This document shows positions 55,021 to 63,330 of a DNA stretch of 64,000 nt, piece after piece. Every line of letters begins with the position of its first letter. Within the stretch, counting starts at the first letter, position 1. The position numbers were made by a program, and so were the translations under genes. Location: assembly GCF_900129665.1 (NCBI RefSeq), contig NZ_FQWL01000005.1, positions 124,001-188,000 on the forward strand, read 5' to 3'. The notes under the pieces were generated by a model that worked only from the letters and a program-made list of their open reading frames with translations, ran no database searches and was not told where the DNA came from. Source of the stretch: Flagellimonas flava (GTDB lineage Bacteria > Bacteroidota > Bacteroidia > Flavobacteriales > Flavobacteriaceae).

Positions 55021-55950
55021 TCATGCTTTCGGTAAAAACACCTCCGCCATCATACAGCGTGCGGAACCACCTCCACAGGTTTCAATGGTATCCAATGAAC
55101 TGTGGATAATGGGACAGTGTTTTTCAATAGCCGAAATCTGGTCTTCCCGCAAGCTATTGTATGCGGCTGAACTCATCACCATATAGCGTTGATCTTCAGC
55201 TCCAATCACCTGCAACATATTCCCCGCAAAGTTGTACATCTGTTCTTCGGTAATATCAATCACCTCCTTACCATCTTTTTTCAGATGTTCCACGACATAC
55301 TTGCGTTCTTTTTTGTCGTCTATAGTATCCAAACAAATTACGGCAAAAGTTTCCGCCATGGCCATCATTACATTGGTATGGTAAATGGGAAGGCGTTCCC
55401 CATCAACACTCTGGTTGGCATGGAAAATCACCGGAAAACAATCAAAATCCTCACAGAATTCAATAAAAAGTTCCTCATGGGCACGTTCAGAAAGTGCACA
55501 ATAGGCCTTTTGGTGTACCCTATCTTTTAAAATACTGCCTGTTCCTTCCAGAAAAACTCCTTCCTCTTCTGCAGCAGTATAGTCCATCACATTGTCAATG
55601 ACAAAGCCCTCATTTTCCAACTTATCAAAGATATCTTCCCTTCGTTCTTTTCTTCGGTTCTCAGCAAACATGGGGTACACACAAACCGTACCTGTTGCAT
55701 GGAAGGAAACCCAATTGTTTGGGAAAATAGAATCCGGAGTATCCGGCTCTTTGGTATCCTCAATCACAACAACGTTTACTCCATGTTCTCTGAGCTTGGC
55801 CACAAAGCTGTCAAATTCGCGCTGTGCCTTGGCATTAATCTCATCCTTGCTCAGGTTGGGTTGCTCCTGAAAATAATTATTCACGGCGGTCTGCTCGTTC
55901 ATTCTAAAATTGACCGGCCTAATCATTAAGATGGTATTAGTTACTTGCAT
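55021..55950 (-). CDS. ctlX: citrulline utilisation hydrolase CtlX-like (amidinotransferase fold)
   Basis: This 309-residue cytoplasmic enzyme has the beta/alpha-propeller of the arginine deiminase and DDAH superfamily. The family signatures are TPDSIFPNNWVSFH, the His-containing YHTNVMMAMAETF and, near the C-terminus, the nucleophilic Cys in GGGSARCMMAEVFLPK. It acts on guanidino or ureido compounds such as citrulline. The CtlX assignment rests on overall similarity as I remember it. It stands alone, with no arginine pathway genes nearby. Confidence 0.88.
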   Translation of the reverse strand: MQVTNTILMIRPVNFRMNEQTAVNNYFQEQPNLSKDEINAKAQREFDSFVAKLREHGVNVVVIEDTKEPDTPDSIFPNNWVSFHATGTVCVYPMFAENRRKERREDIFDKLENEGFVIDNVMDYTAAEEEGVFLEGTGSILKDRVHQKAYCALSERAHEELFIEFCEDFDCFPVIFHANQSVDGERLPIYHTNVMMAMAETFAVICLDTIDDKKERKYVVEHLKKDGKEVIDITEEQMYNFAGNMLQVIGAEDQRYMVMSSAAYNSLREDQISAIEKHCPIIHSSLDTIETCGGGSARCMMAEVFLPKA

Positions 55951-56064
55951 CCCTAAAATCTAAATTTTTGTTGAAAAATGTAGTGCGCGCAAAGATATGA
56001 TCTTAGTCAAGATTCACCTAAAATGGAAGTAAAATAATATCGAAGAATCCGGGCAATTTATCGA

Positions 56065-57906
56065 CTATTTTTCCAGCAGTTTACCTTGGTAATCCACCTC
56101 AAATTGGAAAGGGTTCAAAAGCTGGTCAACAAGGATACTGATCATCCTTCTATCCAGTGGGGTGCTTTCCGAAAAAGCACCTCTATAGCCCACAGATGAG
56201 CAAATAGTTTTCAAGGTATCAAAAGATGCCTCCCTTTCCAATAGCTGTAACATCCCAATTAAAAACTTTGATGAAACGGGGGCTCCGGAAGCTTGTAATT
56301 TGTCCAACTTTGGATACAATGGTTCCAGACCTGTTTTCAATTCGTATTCGGATACCAATCGTTCCGGATAAAACCAAGTTTGGTTGGCCCATTTATAAGG
56401 TACACCATAACCTTTGAGCACTCCCGAAACCCCAATTCGTTGGATTGCCCCAAACCCTATGTCCGATGGGGTAACATCCATAAAAGGAATCAGATAGGCA
56501 TTTTGTTCCAATAGGGCCCGCTGTACCTCTCGGATAGACACTTTAGAGGTTTTGCTTTGCTTTAAAACAGCCTGTCCGGCAATGGCCCCGGCCGCTTGGC
56601 CAATACCTAGCACTACAGGCTGTAACCGTGTGGTGCCGTTCACAATATTGGAGACGCTAATGTTTTTATCGGCTACCAAAAAATTATCCACTTGTCGGGG
56701 CACCAAACTCCCCATGGGGATGGAATAACTGGGAACCTTAATGTTGATAAAATCAATTTCCGGCGCTTCGGGGTTTTTATCGTGGTGATGATCAATAGGA
56801 TAATCACCAACGGTCACACCCGTTTTGTACAAACCAAAATCATAGGGCCTTTCTAGATGGTCCACCACCAGAAAGGTCTTCCCTTTGACTCGTCTACCCT
56901 CCCGATGATAAGGAATCATGGGATATCCATCTTTTGTGGGGAATTCCTCTGCCAATCTTAAATTTTTGAAGCCCAGTTCATTTTGAATATAATAGATAAA
57001 ACCTTGGGTGAAGTCCTTGGCCTTTTTGAATTGTTCCATTCGCTCTGACGCAGATAGTTCTGGCCAGTTTACAAAAAAGTCGTTGCCGCAATTGGGCCAA
57101 TTGATCATATATTTGCTGTTGGGAAGTTTCCCATAGTTCAACATTTGTTCACAGCCCGATACCGCTCCGAACATTTCACCGTCTTCCCGTTTGCACGCAC
57201 AGGCATAGGGTTCAGATGAATAGTTTCTTGGTTTTTTCACCAATCCCTTACGGTGTTTTACCACTCCTACATCCTCTAGTATGGCCACATAGGTCAAATC
57301 CTGAACAACGTTGTTGGCTTCATCTGGTGCTTCCTGTTCCCCTGTCTCCGATTTAGAATCCATCCCCAACCGGTATTCGGCGTCCACAAGGGGTAACAAT
57401 TCACCAGTTTCAGTGGCATCGATTAAAATGCTGGCCTCTATGGATTCAGTTTTTCTACCTTGGGTATACGTCACCTCCCATATATCCTCTCTTTTTATAA
57501 TTTTTTGATAGACTGCATTGAAAACAATATCCAGGTTGGGTATGCTGGTCATCTCTTTTAAAATTTTATTCCCGACGGACGGTTCAAACAACGTATGACT
57601 TACCCATCCGGTAGCCACTGCTTTGGGTCCTCCGTAGTGAGCATACAGTTTTTCCCGAAACTCACCCCAAATCCCTGAAGGTAGTTGATGGTTGCCATCA
57701 ATAGCGGAAACACCTGCACTGGTAAGCATCCCGCCCAGCCAGGTGGTTTTCTCTAAAATCCGCACTTTCGCTCCCATTCGGGCCGCCTGGATTCCAGCCG
57801 AAGTACCTCCAGCTCCCCCGCCAATAATCAGCACATCTACCTGGTGTTGTCCAAAAATGGGGAGCATCGTACCCAACAAAAAAATCATTACTAATGTTCT
57901 TCGCAT
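56065..57906 (-). CDS. exported FAD-dependent oxidoreductase
   Basis: This 613-residue protein has an N-terminal signal peptide (TLVMIFLLGTMLPIFGQ) followed by the Rossmann loop VLIIGGGAGGTSAGIQAARM. The PF12831-type FAD domain shows LEKTTWLGGMLTSAGVSA and IDATETGELLPL. The second half contains SIPMGSLVPRQVDNFLVADK and GTTRLQPVVLGIGQAAGAIA. Such proteins occur in Bacteroidota and Planctomycetota sugar-degradation loci, with no established reaction. It is the last gene of the run that begins with the symporter and follows GHL10 by 4 bases. Confidence 0.9.
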   Translation of the reverse strand: MRRTLVMIFLLGTMLPIFGQHQVDVLIIGGGAGGTSAGIQAARMGAKVRILEKTTWLGGMLTSAGVSAIDGNHQLPSGIWGEFREKLYAHYGGPKAVATGWVSHTLFEPSVGNKILKEMTSIPNLDIVFNAVYQKIIKREDIWEVTYTQGRKTESIEASILIDATETGELLPLVDAEYRLGMDSKSETGEQEAPDEANNVVQDLTYVAILEDVGVVKHRKGLVKKPRNYSSEPYACACKREDGEMFGAVSGCEQMLNYGKLPNSKYMINWPNCGNDFFVNWPELSASERMEQFKKAKDFTQGFIYYIQNELGFKNLRLAEEFPTKDGYPMIPYHREGRRVKGKTFLVVDHLERPYDFGLYKTGVTVGDYPIDHHHDKNPEAPEIDFINIKVPSYSIPMGSLVPRQVDNFLVADKNISVSNIVNGTTRLQPVVLGIGQAAGAIAGQAVLKQSKTSKVSIREVQRALLEQNAYLIPFMDVTPSDIGFGAIQRIGVSGVLKGYGVPYKWANQTWFYPERLVSEYELKTGLEPLYPKLDKLQASGAPVSSKFLIGMLQLLEREASFDTLKTICSSVGYRGAFSESTPLDRRMISILVDQLLNPFQFEVDYQGKLLEK

Positions 57907-57910
57907 AACT

Positions 57911-59020
57911 TTACATTTTAGGGTACTTATCTCGGAAAAAGGAATCGTGCCCTTTTAAACCTTCATAAAAGAAAAATACCTCTCCCTTTAAACCCAGTTT
58001 TCGATTGGCTTTGATCATGTTTTTGAGGTATGCTTCCGAAGGAAGGTAGTCATTCACCTTGAGCAGAACTCCAGGAACAAATAGATTTTTGCAGTTCTCC
58101 GGCATAAACTCCAAATTAGACGCTAAAGTTTTGGTATATGCCTCAATATCGTAGCGATAGACCTGAGGGATGATTTGGTCAACCCAACCATGTTCAACCC
58201 ATGTAGGCCAATCTTGCAAATATTCCTCCTTGCTCCAAGGGAAAATACTTGGTGCCATGGTCACCATTATTTTAGGTTTTATCGACTTTACCGTTTTAAA
58301 AATCTTCTCGGCAAAACGATTCAACCGCTTGGCCCGCCAATCCACCCAAGCTCTGTTCCTATAATCCTGCGGAGGATACGCACCGTTATGTTCTTTTTTA
58401 TAGGCAGCTACCGTATATGCATCATACCCGGCCGTGGAGGGATTTGCAGGAAGTCTATCATCGCCTTGCACCCCATCAATGTCGTAGTTTTGAACTACTT
58501 CCACAATAAGCGACAACAAAAACTCCTGGACTTCTGGATGAAACGCGTTCATCCATTGAAACCCATTTTTGCTCACCAATTTACCTTGATTGTCCAACGC
58601 CTTCCATTCTGTTCTCTTCCTCAAGATGTGCCCCCCATCTTCTTCTTGGTAGCTGGAGGAAAAACCAAATTCGAACCATGCATGTACTTTTAGACTCTCC
58701 TTGTGGGCTTCTTCGATAAGGGTTGCCAGCATATCAAACTTTGAAAATCCCGGCATTACACTTCTACCGAATTCCGCCTCCATAATCGCACTTGGATAAA
58801 GGGTATATCCCCGATTCCACACCACGACATAAATATTATCTAGGCCAATAGCCTTGCACCTCCTGACTACCTCTTCAATACTTTCTCTGGAATCTAAGGC
58901 TTTACTTGCCACATCGGTTAACCAAACTCCTTTCACAGATTGTGAGTTAGCCGGGGTTCTTATCAAACAAATCACCAAGACCAGTATAAGCCCATAAAAC
59001 CTTGACATATTATACATCAT
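57911..59020 (-). CDS. GHL10-type glycoside hydrolase-like protein (DUF187)
   Basis: This 369-residue exported protein has a signal peptide ending near NSQS and a TIM-barrel hydrolase-like domain with VKGVWLTDVASKALDSRE, KVHAWFEFGFSS, the YDIDGVQGDDRLP segment and IIPQVYRYDI. These are GHL10 (glycosyl hydrolase-like 10) markers. The acidic residues near GVQGDDR probably serve catalysis. Alternative starts at 59017 and 59008 would give a shorter N-region. It lies 5 bases after the epimerase stop and belongs to the same operon. Confidence 0.88.
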   Translation of the reverse strand: MMYNMSRFYGLILVLVICLIRTPANSQSVKGVWLTDVASKALDSRESIEEVVRRCKAIGLDNIYVVVWNRGYTLYPSAIMEAEFGRSVMPGFSKFDMLATLIEEAHKESLKVHAWFEFGFSSSYQEEDGGHILRKRTEWKALDNQGKLVSKNGFQWMNAFHPEVQEFLLSLIVEVVQNYDIDGVQGDDRLPANPSTAGYDAYTVAAYKKEHNGAYPPQDYRNRAWVDWRAKRLNRFAEKIFKTVKSIKPKIMVTMAPSIFPWSKEEYLQDWPTWVEHGWVDQIIPQVYRYDIEAYTKTLASNLEFMPENCKNLFVPGVLLKVNDYLPSEAYLKNMIKANRKLGLKGEVFFFYEGLKGHDSFFRDKYPKM

Positions 59021-59025
59021 CCGTG

Positions 59026-60180
59026 TTAGATATCCAGTGTTTTTGAAATTTCAAGTAGTGCTCTAGGCACATGAAAACAGCCTTTCCATTTACCCCCCTT
59101 TAACGGCAGCAATAGTTCCCCCCTTCTGTTCAGGTATCCGTACCACTCACCACCATGTTCGAGGTCCCTAAAATGGTTCCAGGTATAGTCATGAACTTTT
59201 TTAAACCAATCTTTGGCCAAGGGACTCTGATTGTAGGCATAGGTCTTGGCCAAGGCCACTAATGTCTCCAAATGTACCCACCACAACTTTTGGTCCCATT
59301 CCAATTTTTCCGGGGGGTGGCCTTTGGCATCCAGAAAATAGAAAATCCCACCATGCGTATGGTCCCAGCCCAATTCCAGTTGCTGATACATGATTCGTTC
59401 TGCTTTTTTCACCAACCGATCATCATTGTTGCGAATACCAATGTTCATGATAAACCACATCGCCTCTATGGCATGTCCAGGATTGAGCAAACGACCTTCA
59501 AAGCTGTCTACAAAATGTCCATCAGTTGAGATGTTTTCTAGGACAATACCCCGGCTTTCATCGTAGAATTCTTCCAAAATCTGTTTGGAGATGTTATTGG
59601 TAAGGTTCTCAACTTGGCCAGCATCCAAAATCGATTCCAGTTCCAAGGACAGATTGCATAGGATCATGGGCAGTGCAAAATTTTTCAGCTCCCGTGTACC
59701 CGGAAATTTTTTATTGTAGATTCCTTTGGTATTGTGTTGTCGCTTCAAAATGTTCCCAAAGGTTTCCTTGGCAATCGCAGCATACTTTTGATCGCCGGTA
59801 ATCTCGGAATACGCACCAAAAGCCATGGCGGCAAAACAATCTGAAAAAATATTATACGGCTGGACCAACGGATTCCCTTTTTTATCCAGAGAAAAATACC
59901 AATTGCCTTCCGAGTCCCTGCCGTACTTTTCTAAGAATTGAACGCCGTTCCCAGCCATCTCCAGCCACTCCTTACGTTGCTCTATTGTGCTATAGAATTT
60001 GGAAAACATCCAAGCTTGACGGGCCTGTAACCATACAAACTTATCCGTATCGTACACCTTACCCTGTGGTGTGAGACAGGTAAAATACCCACCATGTTGG
60101 CGGTCCACGGAAAAGCTCTCCCAAAATGGGATAATTTCTTCTAGAAGTTCTGAGCGATATTGTTGGGCGTAGTTTTTCAG
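59026..60180 (-). CDS. N-acylglucosamine 2-epimerase (AGE/RENBP-like), non-standard start
   Basis: This cytoplasmic (alpha/alpha)6-barrel epimerase resembles the renin-binding protein type, which interconverts GlcNAc and ManNAc. Matching segments are DKFVWLQARQAWMFSKFY, GRLLNPGHAIEAMWFIM, EKLEWDQKLWWVH and the final GGKWKGCFHVPRALLE. The first standard start codon is GTG at 60108. However, the frame remains similar to the family for 24 residues upstream (YRSELLEEIIPFWESFS), so the true start is further out. No ATG, GTG or TTG exists there before the stop. Candidates are CTG at 60180 (chosen here, 384 residues) or ATA at 60198. Either could reflect a mutated start or a sequence error. Confidence 0.82.
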   Translation of the reverse strand: MKNYAQQYRSELLEEIIPFWESFSVDRQHGGYFTCLTPQGKVYDTDKFVWLQARQAWMFSKFYSTIEQRKEWLEMAGNGVQFLEKYGRDSEGNWYFSLDKKGNPLVQPYNIFSDCFAAMAFGAYSEITGDQKYAAIAKETFGNILKRQHNTKGIYNKKFPGTRELKNFALPMILCNLSLELESILDAGQVENLTNNISKQILEEFYDESRGIVLENISTDGHFVDSFEGRLLNPGHAIEAMWFIMNIGIRNNDDRLVKKAERIMYQQLELGWDHTHGGIFYFLDAKGHPPEKLEWDQKLWWVHLETLVALAKTYAYNQSPLAKDWFKKVHDYTWNHFRDLEHGGEWYGYLNRRGELLLPLKGGKWKGCFHVPRALLEISKTLDI

Positions 60181-60190
60181 AGACTTGGTT

Positions 60191-61144
60191 TTAACTATGG
60201 TTTAGATTCTCAAAATATTCCATATATCTATTGTACAAGTGCCCAGCCTGTGCATACGCCGACTGGGGACTCATAAAATGGGAAAATTCAAAGGTGATGG
60301 CCTTTTCGCAGCCCGCTCTTTTTGCGGCTTCCAGCTTAAGTAGTAGTTTTTCAAATTTGATGGGCATAAACTTTATGGGCATATCCCTATCAAAGGATTC
60401 CAAATTGGTCCAGGATTGCATGCCATAGCGATCCGCCAACTTTTTATTCAGTTTAAGATAGTCCTCCAAATGCTCATAGTCCACATGCCCATCTTGAAAA
60501 GCAACTACATCTATAGCGCCCTGTACGCCGTCAAATATTTCGTTCCACTCCGTGAAATGTTGTTGCAAAGACACGCTTTCTGCCTTGGTAATAGCATGTT
60601 CTGAGGCCATGACCGCTTTTTTTCCATCAATCCAAGGGGAGATCAAAACCGGTAGTCCCCCACTTACCTCCTTACAGTGTTTTCCAAGTCGCGCTATGGT
60701 ATCCACGGCACCTTTGGTTCTTCTGCTCAATTCCAAGCTTAGGTACCATCCTTTAAAGCTCTTATAACTACCATAGGTACTGTAGGCCTCATCAATTACA
60801 TGCAGGTTGGAATCCAGTTCCAAGGTCATATCTCCCGTTCTCCAGTAAGCCCCACTATCGTAGGTTCCAAAATAGAACTGCATCCCAAATTCATCCGAAA
60901 GTTCCAGAAATTGCTTGACCAAATCTGTGGGCGGTTTAAAACAATCTTTTTTCTTTATGAGATATTCCGATGGATAGGTAAGAAACTTTTGATATCCTGA
61001 CCGAATCAGAATAACGGTATCTATACCCATTTTTTTCATGTGCCTGAAATCATTCTCCCACTCCTTCCTACCCCAATTCTGATGGGGGATATCGTGACTT
61101 ATCTCGTCCAAGAAAGTGCCAGTGATTTTTAAATCGCCGTTCAT
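60191..61144 (-). CDS. DUF4434 TIM-barrel protein
   Basis: This 317-residue protein has no signal peptide and looks like a TIM barrel of DUF4434, a glycoside-hydrolase-related family. Markers include GTFLDEISHDIPHQNWGRKE, GIDTVILIRSGYQK, YLSLELSRRTKGAV and VVAFQDGHVDYEHL. The substrate is unknown; family members cluster with sugar-degradation genes. It starts 1 base after the symporter stop, and the epimerase follows within 10 bases or overlaps by 8, depending on that gene's start. Confidence 0.87.
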   Translation of the reverse strand: MNGDLKITGTFLDEISHDIPHQNWGRKEWENDFRHMKKMGIDTVILIRSGYQKFLTYPSEYLIKKKDCFKPPTDLVKQFLELSDEFGMQFYFGTYDSGAYWRTGDMTLELDSNLHVIDEAYSTYGSYKSFKGWYLSLELSRRTKGAVDTIARLGKHCKEVSGGLPVLISPWIDGKKAVMASEHAITKAESVSLQQHFTEWNEIFDGVQGAIDVVAFQDGHVDYEHLEDYLKLNKKLADRYGMQSWTNLESFDRDMPIKFMPIKFEKLLLKLEAAKRAGCEKAITFEFSHFMSPQSAYAQAGHLYNRYMEYFENLNHS

Positions 61145-61145
61145 G

Positions 61146-62972
61146 CTAAACTTCCTTTAATTTATCCCACCAGAACTTTTTGAGCAAGTAACTTGTTAAA
61201 ATCAACACTGCGGACCAAATCACCATTTGGGTATTTTCGCGCAGCATAAAATAAATGGGAATGACCACTTGGGCCATCTGCCAAATGATTCCCACTACCA
61301 CATTGAAACTGTCGCGACGAAAATCTTGGTTCGGTTCAAAGCTTGGATCTTCTGCCAAGACCTCCCTTTTAATCGGTCCCCAGAATCCCCAAGGTCGTGT
61401 TTGTTTATAAAACTTTTTCACGGCTTCCTTATTGGGCAGGGGTTCCAAATAGGTTCCAATGATGCATCCCAAAAAGGAAAACAGAAAGATGATGGGGAAG
61501 ACAAAAATGTCCACATATTGAGGGAAGAAAAACAGTTTAACGGTGGAGGCAATCAAACCGAAAAGCATCCCCCAAAAGTAGCCGTTACCCGTAAAGCGCC
61601 ACCAAATCCATTTTAATACATTGGCCGCCACATATCCACCGTACAAGGCTGAACTAAGCCAAAGGATCAACTCGTTGAGCGATCCGGCGTTCAAACCAAA
61701 AATTATTCCTACCACCACCATGGCCAAGGAAGACCATATGCTCAGGTTGACTAAGCGTTTATCCGAAGCGCCTGGCTTGATGTATTTCTTATAGATATCG
61801 TTTACGATATAAGCAGGTGCCGCATTGACAAATGCCGCAAAGGTGCCCATAAATGCTGCCAAAAACCCGGCCAACATCAATCCTTTTAGGCCAGCGGGAA
61901 GGAATTTATTGATGGCCATAGGAAGCACTTGTTCAAAGTCGATTTCACCACCCATGGCTGAAAGTTCCGGTCCTAGGTAAACTAGGGAAAGGACGGCAAA
62001 CCCCACAATCATAAAATATCTGGGAATGTATAGCACACAAATGGTAAGGAAGCTCATTTTGGCAGCCTCGGCAGCGTTACGCGTCGCCAGAATCCGTTGC
62101 ATATCATAGCTTGGTACCGGCCCCGCCGTCGATGCAAGGATGCCCTTCAACACCATAAGGATAAAAAGTAGACCAAAAAGGTCAAATCCATCTTTTCCAA
62201 TCTTTGAATTTACCTGGGGAAAGGCACTATTACTCCAATCCAAGTCCAAGTTCCAACCAAACCATAAATCCTTCCAACCATTTGGCACAATTGTTTCAAT
62301 CTGACCTGCATCAACCATATTGAATGCGATGATACCCACACCTATACAGGCAATGGTCATGATTACAAACTGCATCACCTCCGTGGCCACAACGCTGTGC
62401 ATTCCTCCCTTAACAGTATACAAGGAGGTAAGTCCACATATAAGCAACGCATAACTTTTGGCAGAGGAAACGTGATATCCGAAAAATTCAAAAGCCAGGT
62501 CCCAAGGCAAAATAGAGGTGCAATACTTTCCTATTCCCTCAAAAAAATAAGCGATAAACCCCAAGACACTGATGACGGCAAAAATAACTATGATAATATG
62601 CGAGAGCTTAGCTCCTTTTCCATCTCCAAAGCGAAAGGTAATCCACTCCGCTCCGGTCATTACATTAGATCTTCGCATCCAAATAGCCAAATAGACAAAA
62701 ATGAAGACTTGGTTCCAAACGGGCCACAACCAGGGCAACCAGGCGCTTTTAAGTCCGTATACGAAAAGGATGCCCACGGTCCACATCGTCCCTGAAATAT
62801 CGAACATTCCTGAGGCATTACTTAATCCCAGATAATACCATGGCAACTGATTACCTCCCAAGAAATAAGACTCTAGGTTTTTAGACGACTTTTTGGATAG
62901 GTAGAACCCAAGAGCAAGTACCCCAACCACATAGGCAAGAACAATTGCAATATCAATGTTTGAAATCTCCAT
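61146..62972 (-). CDS. SSS-family sodium:solute symporter
   Basis: This inner-membrane transporter of about 608 residues has 13-15 hydrophobic helices. The SSS family segment is around ASGMFDISGTMWTVGILFV, with the later GLMLAGFLAAFMGTFAAFVN and YIVNDIYKKYIKP. It uses the sodium gradient to import a sugar or acid, sialic-acid-like or amino sugar in view of the adjacent epimerase. I chose the ATG at 62972 because it begins just before the first helix; an ATG at 62990 adds 6 residues. It is the first gene of the leftward operon. Confidence 0.9.
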   Translation of the reverse strand: MEISNIDIAIVLAYVVGVLALGFYLSKKSSKNLESYFLGGNQLPWYYLGLSNASGMFDISGTMWTVGILFVYGLKSAWLPWLWPVWNQVFIFVYLAIWMRRSNVMTGAEWITFRFGDGKGAKLSHIIIVIFAVISVLGFIAYFFEGIGKYCTSILPWDLAFEFFGYHVSSAKSYALLICGLTSLYTVKGGMHSVVATEVMQFVIMTIACIGVGIIAFNMVDAGQIETIVPNGWKDLWFGWNLDLDWSNSAFPQVNSKIGKDGFDLFGLLFILMVLKGILASTAGPVPSYDMQRILATRNAAEAAKMSFLTICVLYIPRYFMIVGFAVLSLVYLGPELSAMGGEIDFEQVLPMAINKFLPAGLKGLMLAGFLAAFMGTFAAFVNAAPAYIVNDIYKKYIKPGASDKRLVNLSIWSSLAMVVVGIIFGLNAGSLNELILWLSSALYGGYVAANVLKWIWWRFTGNGYFWGMLFGLIASTVKLFFFPQYVDIFVFPIIFLFSFLGCIIGTYLEPLPNKEAVKKFYKQTRPWGFWGPIKREVLAEDPSFEPNQDFRRDSFNVVVGIIWQMAQVVIPIYFMLRENTQMVIWSAVLILTSYLLKKFWWDKLKEV

Positions 62973-63051
62973 ATTACCGGACAATAGCATGTTTTGGTGT
63001 TATTGACCTTTCCAAGTTCAACTTGATTGATCAAAAAGTATTGAGTCAAAG

Positions 63052-63059
63052 CAAATCTA
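63052..63059 (-). promoter_or_regulatory. -7 element of the symporter operon promoter
   Basis: On the minus strand TAGATTTG (63052-63059) matches TAnnTTTG perfectly, about 80 bases before the symporter start. No clear -33 TTTG lies at the usual distance. The predicted LacI operator at 63080-63097 covers that position instead, consistent with control of this promoter by the divergent regulator. Confidence 0.45.
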
Positions 63060-63079
63060 AATGATTATGACAATATAGA

Positions 63080-63097
63080 ATGTGTTCACGAGCACAT
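63080..63097. promoter_or_regulatory. predicted LacI-family operator
   Basis: ATGTGTTCACGAGCACAT is an 18-bp imperfect palindrome with 7 of 9 paired positions matching. It has the even-spaced form and central CG that are typical of LacI-family sites. It lies between the divergent symporter operon and LacI gene, next to the symporter -7 element. Confidence 0.5.
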
Positions 63098-63330
63098 TTA
63101 TAGAATTGACAATAAAATAAGTTATTTGATAAATAATTTTCAATGATTCGATTTGATTTTAATTTTTAATTTATTGCTATTGCATGCCAACTTTACTACT
63201 TTGGTTCCCAATTTGTCTCTGATAGTATTTTTTGGCTGTTTATAATCGCCCAGTTTGACTTTTATAGCATAAAAGCCTGATTTACACCTATAGGAAACCA
63301 ATGTAATCTCCGAAACAATATACCCAGCAC
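63098..63330. other. AT-rich intergenic segment before lacI-family gene
   Basis: This part of the 358-base divergent gap contains no recognised gene. It should carry the promoter of the LacI-family gene, but no perfect TAnnTTTG element was seen on the plus strand. An open frame on the minus strand (ending at 63140) reads through here, but most of it overlaps the LacI coding region and it is not accepted as a gene. Confidence 0.4.

Noticed and set aside
55021..55035. Coding potential within the 54873-55002 repeat
   Set aside because: Frames there only reflect the palindromic sequence; the element sits between two complete genes.
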